From the NCBI GenBank assembly GCA_964639335.1, contig CAZXCJ010000011.1:1-30993 (forward strand): 30,993 nucleotides of DNA. Direction: 5' to 3'. Source of the DNA: JAIOTH01 sp964639335 (GTDB lineage: Bacteria > Patescibacteriota > Patescibacteriia > UBA1558 > S5-K13). Shown here in pieces: positions 22,331 through 28,854 of the stretch. Below the pieces are notes generated by a model that searched no databases, was not told where the DNA came from, and saw nothing but the letters and a program-made list of their open reading frames with translations. Made by a program: the position numbers and the translations under genes. The first letter of the stretch is position 1. Every line of letters begins with the position of its first letter.

Positions 22331-22431
22331 ATGAATCCCGTTAGATAATGAGTTAAAGAATGATTAAGTTATTAGAACGGGGTGAAAAGATTATCAAATA
22401 TAATAAATTTATTATTAGTATCTAACGGGAT
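22331..22431 (+). repeat. Widely spaced inverted repeat with a mini-ORF before the WecA-like gene
   Basis: ATCCCGTTAGATA (22335-22347) and its perfect reverse complement (22419-22431) enclose 71 nt. The left arm holds ATG AAT CCC GTT AGA TAA (22331-22348, M-N-P-V-R-stop). The right arm includes the start codon of the next gene (22430). Formation of the stem would bury that start. Confidence 0.7.
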
Positions 22432-23512
22432 GAATAGAATTTTGATATATTTATTGACCTTTCTCACATCTCTCGGCTTGAGTTATTTTTTGGCTTTGGT
22501 TTTTAAAAAACTCTCTTTTAAATTAAATATTATTGATTTTCCGGACGCAGATAGAAAAATTCATGAACGACCAGTCGCCCTATTGGGTGGTTGGGCAATT
22601 TATTTAAGTTTTGTTTTTTTAATTTTATGTTTGATAATATTTTTTCCACAGGTAATTCTGACTCAAGGTATTACTATCACTCAAATTGCAGGATTAATTA
22701 TAGCCGGTTTAATTTTAATGCTTAGTGGAACTTTTGACGACAAAAAAAATATGAAGCCAATTTGGCAGCTTTTTTGGGTAGCCATTTCCTGTCTAGTTAT
22801 TATTTTTTCCGGAATAACTATTAAGTTTATTACCCGACCGGGAGGAGGAATTATAGATTTAACGGGTCCAGAAATAAATATTTTGGGACAAAATATTTAT
22901 TTTTTAGGAGCCATCCTAACTTTTATTTGGCTTTTAATAATTACCAATACCACTAAACTTTTAGATGGGATAGATGGTTTAGCTAGCGGAGTAACTGGCA
23001 TTGGAATGATTATTTTATTTATAGTTTCCCTTTTTTGGGATAAACCGAATAGCGGAACCTCAATGATGATTTTGATATTTGCCGGTAGTATTATGGGATT
23101 TTTATTATTGAATTTTTATCCAGCCAAAATATTTTTAGGTAATGGAGGCAGTAATTTATTGGGCTTAATGTTGGGGGTTTTAGCAATTATTAGCGGAGCT
23201 AAAATCGCTACAGCCCTTTTGGTTATGGCTCTGCCATTATTAGATATGCTTTGGGTAATTTTGCAGAGGTTAAAAAAAGGAGAATCTCCTTTTAAACATG
23301 CAGATAAAAAACATTTCCATTTCCGTTTATTAAATTTAGGATTTTCTCCCAAACAGGCTGTTCTAATAATTTATTTAATATCTTTTATCTTTGGTTTGAT
23401 AGCTTTATTTCAAGAAACAGTTGGCAAATTATTCAGCTTGTCAATTTTAATAATATTTATTTTTGTAATTTTTAATTTTGTTTATAAACAAAACAATGAA
23501 AAAGGCGCTTAG
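22430..23512 (+). CDS. WecA/MraY-type glycosyl-1-phosphate transferase
   Basis: Integral membrane enzyme that transfers a UDP-sugar phosphate to a polyprenyl phosphate, the first step of cell-envelope glycan synthesis. A frame opens at GTG 22382, but those codons are the spacer and arm of an inverted repeat; ATG 22430 gives MNRILIYLLTFL and 360 residues. Motifs: FDDKKNMKP with Asp103 and Asp104, NTTKLLDGIDGLASG, and the loop KKHFHFRLLNLGFS. The third motif, usually GD.GS, reads FLGNGGSNLLG (235-245): the metal-coordinating Asp is Asn238. About ten hydrophobic segments. More WecA-like than MraY-like. The next gene overlaps it by 17 nt. Confidence 0.88.
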   Translation: MNRILIYLLTFLTSLGLSYFLALVFKKLSFKLNIIDFPDADRKIHERPVALLGGWAIYLSFVFLILCLIIFFPQVILTQGITITQIAGLIIAGLILMLSGTFDDKKNMKPIWQLFWVAISCLVIIFSGITIKFITRPGGGIIDLTGPEINILGQNIYFLGAILTFIWLLIITNTTKLLDGIDGLASGVTGIGMIILFIVSLFWDKPNSGTSMMILIFAGSIMGFLLLNFYPAKIFLGNGGSNLLGLMLGVLAIISGAKIATALLVMALPLLDMLWVILQRLKKGESPFKHADKKHFHFRLLNLGFSPKQAVLIIYLISFIFGLIALFQETVGKLFSLSILIIFIFVIFNFVYKQNNEKGA

Positions 23513-23924
23513 TTTGATTTTAATTTGTTTGTTCTTAACGGCCTGCTCCAATGTTAGCCAGTTTGTTGATTTAAAGATAAAAGATGTTGAAGTTCGGGCT
23601 GAGTTAGCTGTTAATTTTAAAGAAAAAATTCAAGGCCTATCTGGTCGGGAGAATTTAGAAAATAATCAGGGAATGCTATTTTTATACGAACAAGCCGGGC
23701 AATATTCTTTTTGGATGAAAGATATGAATTTTTCTTTGGATATAATTTATATCAATAGTGATGAAATAATGGAAATATTTAAAAATGTTCCTTTAAAAAC
23801 AGACGGTGAAATAACGGGAATTTTTCCGGTTCAAACAGTTGATAAGGTTTTAGAAGTAAATGCCGGTTTTTGTGATTTATATGATATCCAAATTGGTGAT
23901 AAAATTGGTTTTATTAATAACTAA
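23496..23924 (+). CDS. DUF192 lipoprotein
   Basis: 142 residues from ATG 23496; the longer frame from TTG 23478 only adds six residues and spoils the signal peptide. MKKALSLILICLFLTAC is a type II signal with the lipid-bearing Cys at 17. The rest is a DUF192 domain (GLSGRENLENNQGMLFLY, YSFWMKDMNFSLDIIYI, VLEVNAGFCDLYDIQIGDKI), an extracytoplasmic fold of unknown function. It overlaps the end of the WecA-like gene by 17 nt, so the two are translationally coupled. Confidence 0.9.
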   Translation: MKKALSLILICLFLTACSNVSQFVDLKIKDVEVRAELAVNFKEKIQGLSGRENLENNQGMLFLYEQAGQYSFWMKDMNFSLDIIYINSDEIMEIFKNVPLKTDGEITGIFPVQTVDKVLEVNAGFCDLYDIQIGDKIGFINN

Positions 23925-23970
23925 AAGGAGTTGATTTTATTTTTAAAATAAATATTAATAAATAAAAAGT

Positions 23971-25209
23971 ATGGAATTATCTCAAAGAGCAATTAAAATT
24001 CAAGAATCTCCGATTAGAAAATTAAAACCATATGCGGATGAGGCTAGATCTCGCGGTATTAAAATTTATAATTTAAACATTGGACAGCCAGACATAGAAA
24101 CCCCGCAAGAAATAATAGAGGCTTATAAAAATTATAATCAAAAAGTATTATCTTATGGCCCAGCCCAGGGCTTAGATTTGTATAGAAAAAATTTAGTGAA
24201 TTATTATCAAAGAAATAATATAGAAGTTAATGAAGATGAGATTATTGTTACCATTGGTGGTTCTGAGGCCATTATTTTTGCCTTAATAGCTGTTTGCAAT
24301 CCAGGAGAGGAAGTAATTATTCCCGAGCCCTTTTATACTAATTATAATGGTTTTGCTGAAATGGCTGGAGTAAAAATAGCCCCCCTTACAACTCACGTTG
24401 AAGATGCATTTGAATTGCCAGATGATGAAAAAATAAAGGCGCTTATTAACCCGAAAACAAAGGTAATTATACTTTGCAATCCAAATAATCCCACTGGGGC
24501 AGTTTATACAAAAGAAGATTTAGAAAGAATTGCTAAAATAGCTTCCGCCAAAGGCGGATCCGCCTCAGGAGGAAAAGAAAATAATTTATATATTATTTCT
24601 GATGAAGTTTATAGGGAATTTATATATGATGGTTTACAACATTTTAGTTTTTTAAATATTAGAGGCGTTGAAGATAATGTAATAATGGTAGATAGTGTTT
24701 CAAAACGATATAGTGCTTGTGGGGCGCGAATTGGCTGTTTAATTTCCCGCAATAAAGATGTTATAAAATCGGTTTTAAAATTTGCTCAAGCTAGATTATG
24801 TCCACCGACAATTGATCAGCTGGCTGCTAATGCTGCTATTAATATTAAGAATGATTATTTTGATAAGCTTTTAGAAGAATATAATTTGCGTCGAAATTTA
24901 GTTTTTAACGAACTTTGCCAGATTGATGGGATAACTTGTAAAAAACCAGCTGGAGCTTTTTATATCATGGCTAAGCTTCCAATAGAAAATGCTGAAGATT
25001 TTGTAAAATGGCTTTTAACAAATTTTTCTATAAATAATGAAACAGTAATGCTTGCTCCTGCTCAGGATTTTTATGCCACCCCAGAGGTTGGTAAGAATGA
25101 AATTAGAATAGCTTATGTTTTAAATGAAAAAGATTTAAAAAAAGCCATGCATATTTTTAAAAAAGGACTAGAAGAATATAAAAAAATAAATCCTTCACCT
25201 AATTTATGA
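23971..25209 (+). CDS. PLP-dependent class I/II aminotransferase with an in-frame hairpin insert
   Basis: Aspartate/aromatic-type aminotransferase (fold type I), 412 residues. LNIGQPDIETP, the NPNNPTGAVYTKEDL substrate loop, SDEVYREF and the Schiff-base lysine K245 in DSVSKRYSACGARIG are present. Substrate choice cannot be read. Between helix KEDLERIAKIA and strand NLYIISDE lies SAKGGSASGGKEN; residues 192-201 are encoded by the 30-nt double hairpin at 24544-24573. In homologues this is a short loop, far from the active site. The end of the gene is part of a long inverted repeat (25197-25262). Confidence 0.95.
   Translation: MELSQRAIKIQESPIRKLKPYADEARSRGIKIYNLNIGQPDIETPQEIIEAYKNYNQKVLSYGPAQGLDLYRKNLVNYYQRNNIEVNEDEIIVTIGGSEAIIFALIAVCNPGEEVIIPEPFYTNYNGFAEMAGVKIAPLTTHVEDAFELPDDEKIKALINPKTKVIILCNPNNPTGAVYTKEDLERIAKIASAKGGSASGGKENNLYIISDEVYREFIYDGLQHFSFLNIRGVEDNVIMVDSVSKRYSACGARIGCLISRNKDVIKSVLKFAQARLCPPTIDQLAANAAINIKNDYFDKLLEEYNLRRNLVFNELCQIDGITCKKPAGAFYIMAKLPIENAEDFVKWLLTNFSINNETVMLAPAQDFYATPEVGKNEIRIAYVLNEKDLKKAMHIFKKGLEEYKKINPSPNL
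24544..24573 (+). repeat. Repeat G: double hairpin inside the aminotransferase gene, in frame
   Basis: TCCGCC-AAA-GGCGGA directly followed by TCCGCC-TCA-GGAGGA (one mismatch): 30 nt, exactly 10 codons (SAKGGSASGG). Same layout as the adk element. Half of it also occurs after rpsG (2181-2194). Confidence 0.8.
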
Positions 25210-25262
25210 ATCCCCTGCTCTTCATTTTTTAAAAAGTTGAAAAGCTGGCGGATAAATTAGGT
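25197..25262. repeat. Inverted repeat across the aminotransferase stop codon
   Basis: ACCTAATTTAT (25197-25207) and its perfect reverse complement (25252-25262), with an inner imperfect stem GCTCTTCA/TTGAAAAGC. It lies between the aminotransferase and the small membrane protein gene and may form a 3' or 5' RNA structure. Confidence 0.65.
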
Positions 25263-25299
25263 AAGGGATAAAAAAATAAAATAATACAGGAGGAGCTCG

Positions 25300-25473
25300 A
25301 TGATTACTGTAGAAAAAGAATCAGGGGGCATAAAGTGGTGGGAAGTTATACTAGTTATTTTCATAGTGGCTGTTTTTGTAGGAGTTATTGTTTATCAAGT
25401 TGTGCCAGGTTTTAAAGTTTTTGTGCAAAAATTTGCTAATGATGTATATCGTTTCACCACCATTCCTCGTTAA
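25300..25473 (+). CDS. 57-residue single-pass membrane protein, unknown
   Basis: The frame starts MITVEKESGGIKWWEVIL, has one hydrophobic segment (about residues 15-35: VILVIFIVAVFVGVIVYQV) and ends in a short polar tail NDVYRFTTIPR. AGGAGG six nt before the ATG is the strongest SD in the window, and a perfect terminator follows 18 nt after the stop, so it is very likely real despite its size. WW before the membrane segment suggests interfacial anchoring. It does not match SecE, SecG or a toxin I recognise. Gene dense context (aminotransferase, rplU) gives no clue. Confidence 0.75.
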   Translation: MITVEKESGGIKWWEVILVIFIVAVFVGVIVYQVVPGFKVFVQKFANDVYRFTTIPR

Positions 25474-25490
25474 TTAATTTTTCCAACTCT

Positions 25491-25518
25491 TCCCAGACAC
25501 TGTTCTGGGATTTTTTTT
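25491..25518 (+). terminator. Rho-independent terminator after the small membrane protein gene
   Basis: TCCCAGA pairs with TCTGGGA around CACTG, followed by eight T. Canonical. Confidence 0.92.
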
Positions 25519-25526
25519 CTCTACCC

Positions 25527-25555
25527 TTGACTTAATGTTTTTCTTATAGTAAAAT
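25527..25555 (+). promoter_or_regulatory. Promoter of rplU
   Basis: TTGACT (25527-25532), 17-nt spacer, TAAAAT (25550-25555). It lies between a terminator and the rplU ATG at 25591. Confidence 0.7.
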
Positions 25556-25590
25556 TTTATTACTCATTTGTAAAATAAAATAATAATTAT

Positions 25591-25917
25591 ATGATTAAAA
25601 AGGTCGATAAAGACGCTAAAATAGCAATTATTAAAACTGGTGGCAAACAATATAAAGTTAAGACTGGTGATAAAATTAAAGTAGAAAAATTAATTGGCAA
25701 AGAGGGCAAAGCCATTAATTTAGATGTTCTTTTAATTGCCAAGGGCGATAAAGTTAATTTAGGTACTCCAAAATTAAAAGACAAAGTAGAAGCCAAAATT
25801 ATCAAGCAATTTAGAGATAAAAAAATAAGAGTTGTTAAATATAAGAATAAAATTAGATATCACAAGGTTTATGGTCATAGACAGCAATTAACGGAATTAG
25901 AGATTACAAAGGTTTAA
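25591..25917 (+). CDS. rplU: 50S ribosomal protein L21
   Basis: Large-subunit protein binding 23S rRNA with L20; 108 residues, normal. IAIIKTGGKQYKVKTGDKIKVEKL, LLIAKGDKVNLGTP and the KYKNKIRYHKVYGHRQQLTELEI end are conserved. It has its own promoter and is closed by a terminator; rpmA (L27), its usual neighbour, does not follow. The next genes run in the opposite direction. Confidence 0.98.
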   Translation: MIKKVDKDAKIAIIKTGGKQYKVKTGDKIKVEKLIGKEGKAINLDVLLIAKGDKVNLGTPKLKDKVEAKIIKQFRDKKIRVVKYKNKIRYHKVYGHRQQLTELEITKV

Positions 25918-25928
25918 ATAAAAAGTTT

Positions 25929-25956
25929 GTAGAGACGCAAGGTATTGCGTCTGTAC
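25929..25956. repeat. Hairpin repeat after rplU
   Basis: AGACGCAA-GGTA-TTGCGTCT, a perfect 8-bp stem, with GTAG and GTAC at the edges. From memory this resembles a hairpin repeat common in CPR and cyanobacterial genomes (GTAGAGACGCAA type); no search was made. Confidence 0.7.
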
Positions 25957-25988
25957 GAAAATTTGTAAGATTAAAGTAATTTAATAAT

Positions 25989-26018
25989 AAAAAAGCCTTG
26001 TTATAAACGAGGTTTTTT
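25989..26018. terminator. Terminator between convergent rplU and kinase gene
   Basis: CCTTGTT-ATA-AACGAGG with one G-T pair, flanked by A-run and T-run, so it can act in both directions. Confidence 0.85.
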
Positions 26019-26057
26019 GGTTTGTTTAATTTTTTAATCAATTATAATTTAAGACGA

Positions 26058-26084
26058 AGTAAATTATTTTTGTCATGATTTATT
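26058..26084 (-). repeat. 3'-flank repeat, copy 1 (end of kinase gene)
   Basis: Read on the minus strand, the stop codon is followed by ATCATGACAAAAATAATTTA. 26675-26701 has the same sequence with few changes after the MazG-like gene, and 27086-27108 a more distant copy. Confidence 0.6.
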
Positions 26085-26643
26085 TTAATTCAAATTTTTC
26101 TTTGATTATACTTGCTACATTTTTGGGATTCAAATTTGTATTATCAATTTTAATATAATTTTTTCTTTTTATTTCTCCATTTTTTGAATTCAATCTATAT
26201 TTTTTATCATATTCTTTTAGGCTTTTTTCAGATTCTTTAATATTCCTTTTTGTTGGTTTATATTTTAGTCTATGAGGATGCTTATTTCGTTCAATTCTCT
26301 CCTTGGCATCAGCTTCTAATTCTACAAAATAAACTACACCACCCTTTGATTCAAAAATATTACAAAGCTTATCAATATAATCCCAATTAGATTGCCGATT
26401 AAAAGCCCACACATAAGTAAAAATTAAACCCTCTAAATCACTTTTAGCAACTTCTTCAAAAATTTCTTGACGAAAAAAATTTACTAATCTTTTTCCTTTA
26501 TTACTATCATAACCAAAGAATGGAGAAACTAAATCAATAGTCATATGATTATAAAAAAGTTTTAAACCTGTTATTTTTTCTAATTCATGTCCAACAGTCA
26601 TTTTTCCAACGGCCAATGGACCAAAAATTATAATTAATTTCAT
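26080..26643 (-). CDS. P-loop kinase-like protein, unassigned
   Basis: 187 residues. The N-terminus MKLIIIFGPLAVGKMTVG carries a Walker A motif (GPLAVGKMT, 8-16). FYNHMTIDLVSPFF (near 30-43) resembles the 'HNH.TIDLV.PFF' block of a family of small shikimate kinase-like ATP-binding proteins of unknown function. VVYFVELEADAKERIERNKHPHRLKYKP looks like a nucleoside-kinase LID region with several Arg. The substrate is unknown. It starts 53 nt after the stop of the MazG-like gene and its end carries the same 27-nt sequence as that gene's end. Confidence 0.75.
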   Translation of the reverse strand: MKLIIIFGPLAVGKMTVGHELEKITGLKLFYNHMTIDLVSPFFGYDSNKGKRLVNFFRQEIFEEVAKSDLEGLIFTYVWAFNRQSNWDYIDKLCNIFESKGGVVYFVELEADAKERIERNKHPHRLKYKPTKRNIKESEKSLKEYDKKYRLNSKNGEIKRKNYIKIDNTNLNPKNVASIIKEKFELK

Positions 26644-26674
26644 TTTTTTATTTCTTCAAGTATATATTGGTAAA

Positions 26675-26701
26675 AGTAAGTTATTTTTATCATGATTTAT
26701 T
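26675..26701 (-). repeat. 3'-flank repeat, copy 2 (end of MazG-like gene)
   Basis: Minus strand: stop codon followed by ATCATGATAAAAATAACTTA. Differs from copy 1 at very few positions. Confidence 0.6.
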
Positions 26702-27004
26702 CTTCCGTTTTATCTAATATAATTCTTTTTTCAAAACCTCCGCGTTCATTTGCTTTTGTTTGGCGTATTTCTTCGAGTTTGCTTATATCAATATTTTTAG
26801 AAGTACAAATTGTTCGCAGAACCTCTAAAATATCGGCTGCTTCTTCTATTGAAGGATTCTCTAAAAACTCATTTACTTCTTCCTGTAATTTTTTTTCTAA
26901 TGCTTCTTGATATTCTTTTTCTTCAGCAATATGTGTGGTAGCTTTTTGCCATCTTTTTCTATTATTTTAGGAATATTGTCTCTAACTAATTTTTCATAAT
27001 TCAT
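26697..27004 (-). pseudogene. MazG-like noncanonical NTP pyrophosphohydrolase, frame broken or shifted by -1
   Basis: The frame from ATG 27004 reads MNYEKLVRDNIPKIIEKDGKK, the standard start of the COG4997-type house-cleaning NTP pyrophosphatases, then runs to an early stop. The next frame continues the family exactly: THIAEEKEYQEALEKKLQEE, VNEFLENPSIEEAADILEVL, the metal-binding ExxE...ExxD pattern, and KANERGGFEKRI near the end, stopping at 26697. The switch lies at GGCAAAAAGC (26941-26950 reversed). A -1 slip on C-AAA-AAG gives DGKKATTHIAEE and a complete protein of about 103 residues. It is either a 1-nt deletion (true or from assembly) or programmed frameshifting. Confidence 0.8.
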
Positions 27005-27090
27005 ATTATTTCTATTAGGATTTATTTTAATGCAAATTTTTCTTACCCCCTCCTGTCATTTTGTTTAGAGCGGAAAAGATAAGAAAGTAA

Positions 27091-27255
27091 TTTGTCGTCA
27101 TTTATTTTCTAAAATACTCCGTCCAATGTCATTCTGAATTTATTTCAGAATCTTTCTCTCTCCAGATCCTGAAACACCTGCCTGCGCGAAGCCGGAGCTT
27201 CGCTACGGCGAAGGCAGGAGTTCAGGATGACGAATGAGGGGCAAATGACGACAAA
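27091..27255. mobile_element. 165-bp MITE-like element with 13-bp terminal inverted repeats
   Basis: TTTGTCGTCATTT (27091-27103) and its perfect reverse complement (27243-27255) bound the element. Inside are an imperfect stem ATCCTGAA/TTCAGGAT and, at the centre, repeat E copy 2. There is no coding frame. No clear target duplication can be seen. It fills the gap between the GIY-YIG and MazG-like genes (27005-27257). Confidence 0.6.
27177..27218. repeat. Repeat E, copy 2
   Basis: Same length and outer arms as copy 1. Inner stem GCGAAGC-CGGA-GCTTCGC against GCGTAGC/GCTACGC in copy 1 (a paired T-A to A-T change), and the tetraloop CGC-TACG-GCG against CGC-TTCG-GCG (both UNCG). Confidence 0.85.
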
Positions 27256-27257
27256 TA

Positions 27258-27554
27258 TTATTCTAAAAAATTATTAAATAAATCTCTCCACTCTGGATTA
27301 TATTTTTCAATTAAGTTTATTTTCCATTGCCTATGCCAATTTTTTAACTGCTTTTCTCTGGTGATAGCCTCGTAAACACTAGTATATGTTTCATAATAAA
27401 CTAATTTGTGACATTTGTATTTTTTAGTAAATCCTTGGTTTATGCCTTGTTTGTGTTGTAATGTTCTTTCATAAACATTGTTAGTAATTCCAATATAAAC
27501 TACCTTGGAAATACTAGCCATTATATAAACAAAGTATTCATATTCATAATACAT
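27258..27554 (-). CDS. GIY-YIG domain protein
   Basis: 98 residues, the small stand-alone type (YhbQ/UPF0213-like). FVYIMAS (8-14) and VYIGITNNVYERTLQHKQG (19-37) carry the two GIY-YIG strands and the conserved Arg; KLVYYETYTSVYEAITREKQLKNW holds the catalytic-type Glu. Members of this small group are poorly characterised; many may be DNA repair or structure-specific nucleases. It lies between an unknown gene and the MITE-like element. Start at 27554 is the first ATG; a later Met at residue 12 would remove the first strand. Confidence 0.9.
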   Translation of the reverse strand: MYYEYEYFVYIMASISKVVYIGITNNVYERTLQHKQGINQGFTKKYKCHKLVYYETYTSVYEAITREKQLKNWHRQWKINLIEKYNPEWRDLFNNFLE

Positions 27555-27592
27555 AATCGCTTTTCTTTAATTGTTATTTAACTCAACTATTC

Positions 27593-28114
27593 CTATTTAA
27601 AAATATTTGTAAAATCCCAATAGGATAATATTTTATTACAATTTTTTAGATTAATCGTCCCGCTTTTAGTTTCTATTAATAAAGCATATAATGGAGCAGA
27701 CCAATCTATTAGCCAAATGGAAATTAAATATCTTAATATAAATTCATTAAATTGTTTATCTGTTCCAATTAATTTTATTTTTCTATTTTTCCAGAATTTA
27801 CTGGCCAGTTCAGCCATTTCCTTCTCATATTTCCAAACTACCCAGGAAAAGTCTTTTTTAAAATTAATGTTTTTTATTGATTTATTTATATTAGAAATAT
27901 CTGTTTTTAGTTTAAGATTTTTAGAAATTATTTTTAATTGTTGTCTATAGTCTTTATTTAATAATTGATAATAAAAGATACATTGGATAAAAAATATTTT
28001 ATCCTTTTTGGTTCCTATAAATTGGTATTTATTTTTAACGCCCTTTTTTAATTTTAAAAATAGCCTTTTGTCAAAGTCATAATAAAGAGGATAGAAAAAT
28101 TTTTGAGAAAGCAT
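27593..28114 (-). CDS. Unknown protein coupled to recR
   Basis: 173 residues, rich in Lys, Ile, Phe and Tyr. It begins MLSQKFFYPLYYDFDKRLFLKLKK and contains aromatic segments such as FSWVVWKYEKEMAELASKFW and IWLIDWSAPLYALLIE. No signal peptide, no clear membrane helix and no motif I can assign. It starts 4 nt after the recR stop, so it is surely cotranscribed with recR; a link with repair is inference only. Confidence 0.7.
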   Translation of the reverse strand: MLSQKFFYPLYYDFDKRLFLKLKKGVKNKYQFIGTKKDKIFFIQCIFYYQLLNKDYRQQLKIISKNLKLKTDISNINKSIKNINFKKDFSWVVWKYEKEMAELASKFWKNRKIKLIGTDKQFNEFILRYLISIWLIDWSAPLYALLIETKSGTINLKNCNKILSYWDFTNIFK

Positions 28115-28118
28115 ACTT

Positions 28119-28742
28119 TTATTTTATATTTTTTCTATTCTCTAAAGCAGAGGATAAAGTAATTTCGTCAGTGTATTCAATATCAGAGCCCATTGGGATT
28201 CCGCGGGCGAGACGAGAGATTGTTATCCCCCCACTTTTTGAAGTGTGGGGGTAAACATTTGAGTTCTTTAAAATGTTTTTTAAATAAGTAGTAGTAGCTT
28301 CGCCTTGGATATTAGCGTCAAAGGCAAGGATTAATTCTGTAATTTTGCCATTTTTGACTCTATTGACCAATTCTTTAATAAAAAGTTTATCTGGAGTGAT
28401 TCCAGAAAGAGGATCAATTAAACCACCGAGAATATGGTAAACTCCATTGAATTTTCCAGTGGCTTCTATGACTTCTAAGTCGCTACTATTAGCCACAACA
28501 CAAATAGTATCTTTTTGGCGATTAGAATCACTACAAATAGCACAGGGGTTGGTGTCTGAAAAATTATTACATAATTGACAAACTTTTAATTCTTTAATGT
28601 CATTGATGCTTTTTATAAAATCATCGATTTTAGATTCTGGTTTAGAAGCCAAAAAAAGAGCAAGGCGCTCAGCTGTCTTGGGTCCAATACCCGGTAGAGT
28701 CATCAATTGCTCTATTAAGTTTTTTATTATATTTGGATACAT
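28119..28742 (-). CDS. recR: Recombination protein RecR with an in-frame hairpin insert
   Basis: Ring-forming partner of RecO/RecF that loads RecA at gaps; 207 residues against about 200. The HhH motif LPGIGPKTAERLALFL (16-31), zinc finger C55, C58, C67, C70 and the Toprim domain (VIEATGKFNGVYHILGG, FDANIQGEATTTYL) are present. The strand normally reading 'xV.ISRLARG' is interrupted: NSNVYPHTSKSGGITISRLARG, where about residues 164-173 come from the hairpin at 28224-28253. The insert lies within Toprim before the conserved ARGIPMGSDIEY loop; function is probably kept. ebfC is upstream and the unknown gene follows directly. Confidence 0.96.
   Translation of the reverse strand: MYPNIIKNLIEQLMTLPGIGPKTAERLALFLASKPESKIDDFIKSINDIKELKVCQLCNNFSDTNPCAICSDSNRQKDTICVVANSSDLEVIEATGKFNGVYHILGGLIDPLSGITPDKLFIKELVNRVKNGKITELILAFDANIQGEATTTYLKNILKNSNVYPHTSKSGGITISRLARGIPMGSDIEYTDEITLSSALENRKNIK
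28224..28253 (-). repeat. Hairpin element inside recR, in frame
   Basis: On the coding strand CCCCCACACTT-CAAA-AAGTGGGGGG, a 10-bp stem with one bulged A, flanked by TA and ATA. About 30 nt, 10 codons. Confidence 0.75.
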
Positions 28743-28854
28743 GAAGTTAATTTTGAATGACGAATTTTGAATTATGATTAAATTTTAAATTTATAAATTT
28801 TTAATTAATTAAAATTAGGTAATTAATAATTCAATCAAAATTCAAAATTAAGAA
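28743..28854. repeat. AT-rich inverted repeat between ebfC and recR
   Basis: ATTTTGAATGACGAATTTTG and TTGAATTATGATTAAA on one side face AATTCAATCAAAATTCAAAA on the other. Same type as the AT part before ruvX (21741-21820). Confidence 0.5.

Noticed and set aside
22382..22429. GTG start giving 16 more residues to the WecA-like protein
   Set aside because: The added codons are the spacer and right arm of an inverted repeat, and the ATG at 22430 starts directly at the first membrane helix.
23478..23495. TTG start for the DUF192 protein
   Set aside because: It would put six residues before a normal lipoprotein signal peptide that begins at ATG 23496.
26692..26910. Plus-strand frame of 72 residues
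   Set aside because: Shadow of the MazG-like gene on the minus strand.
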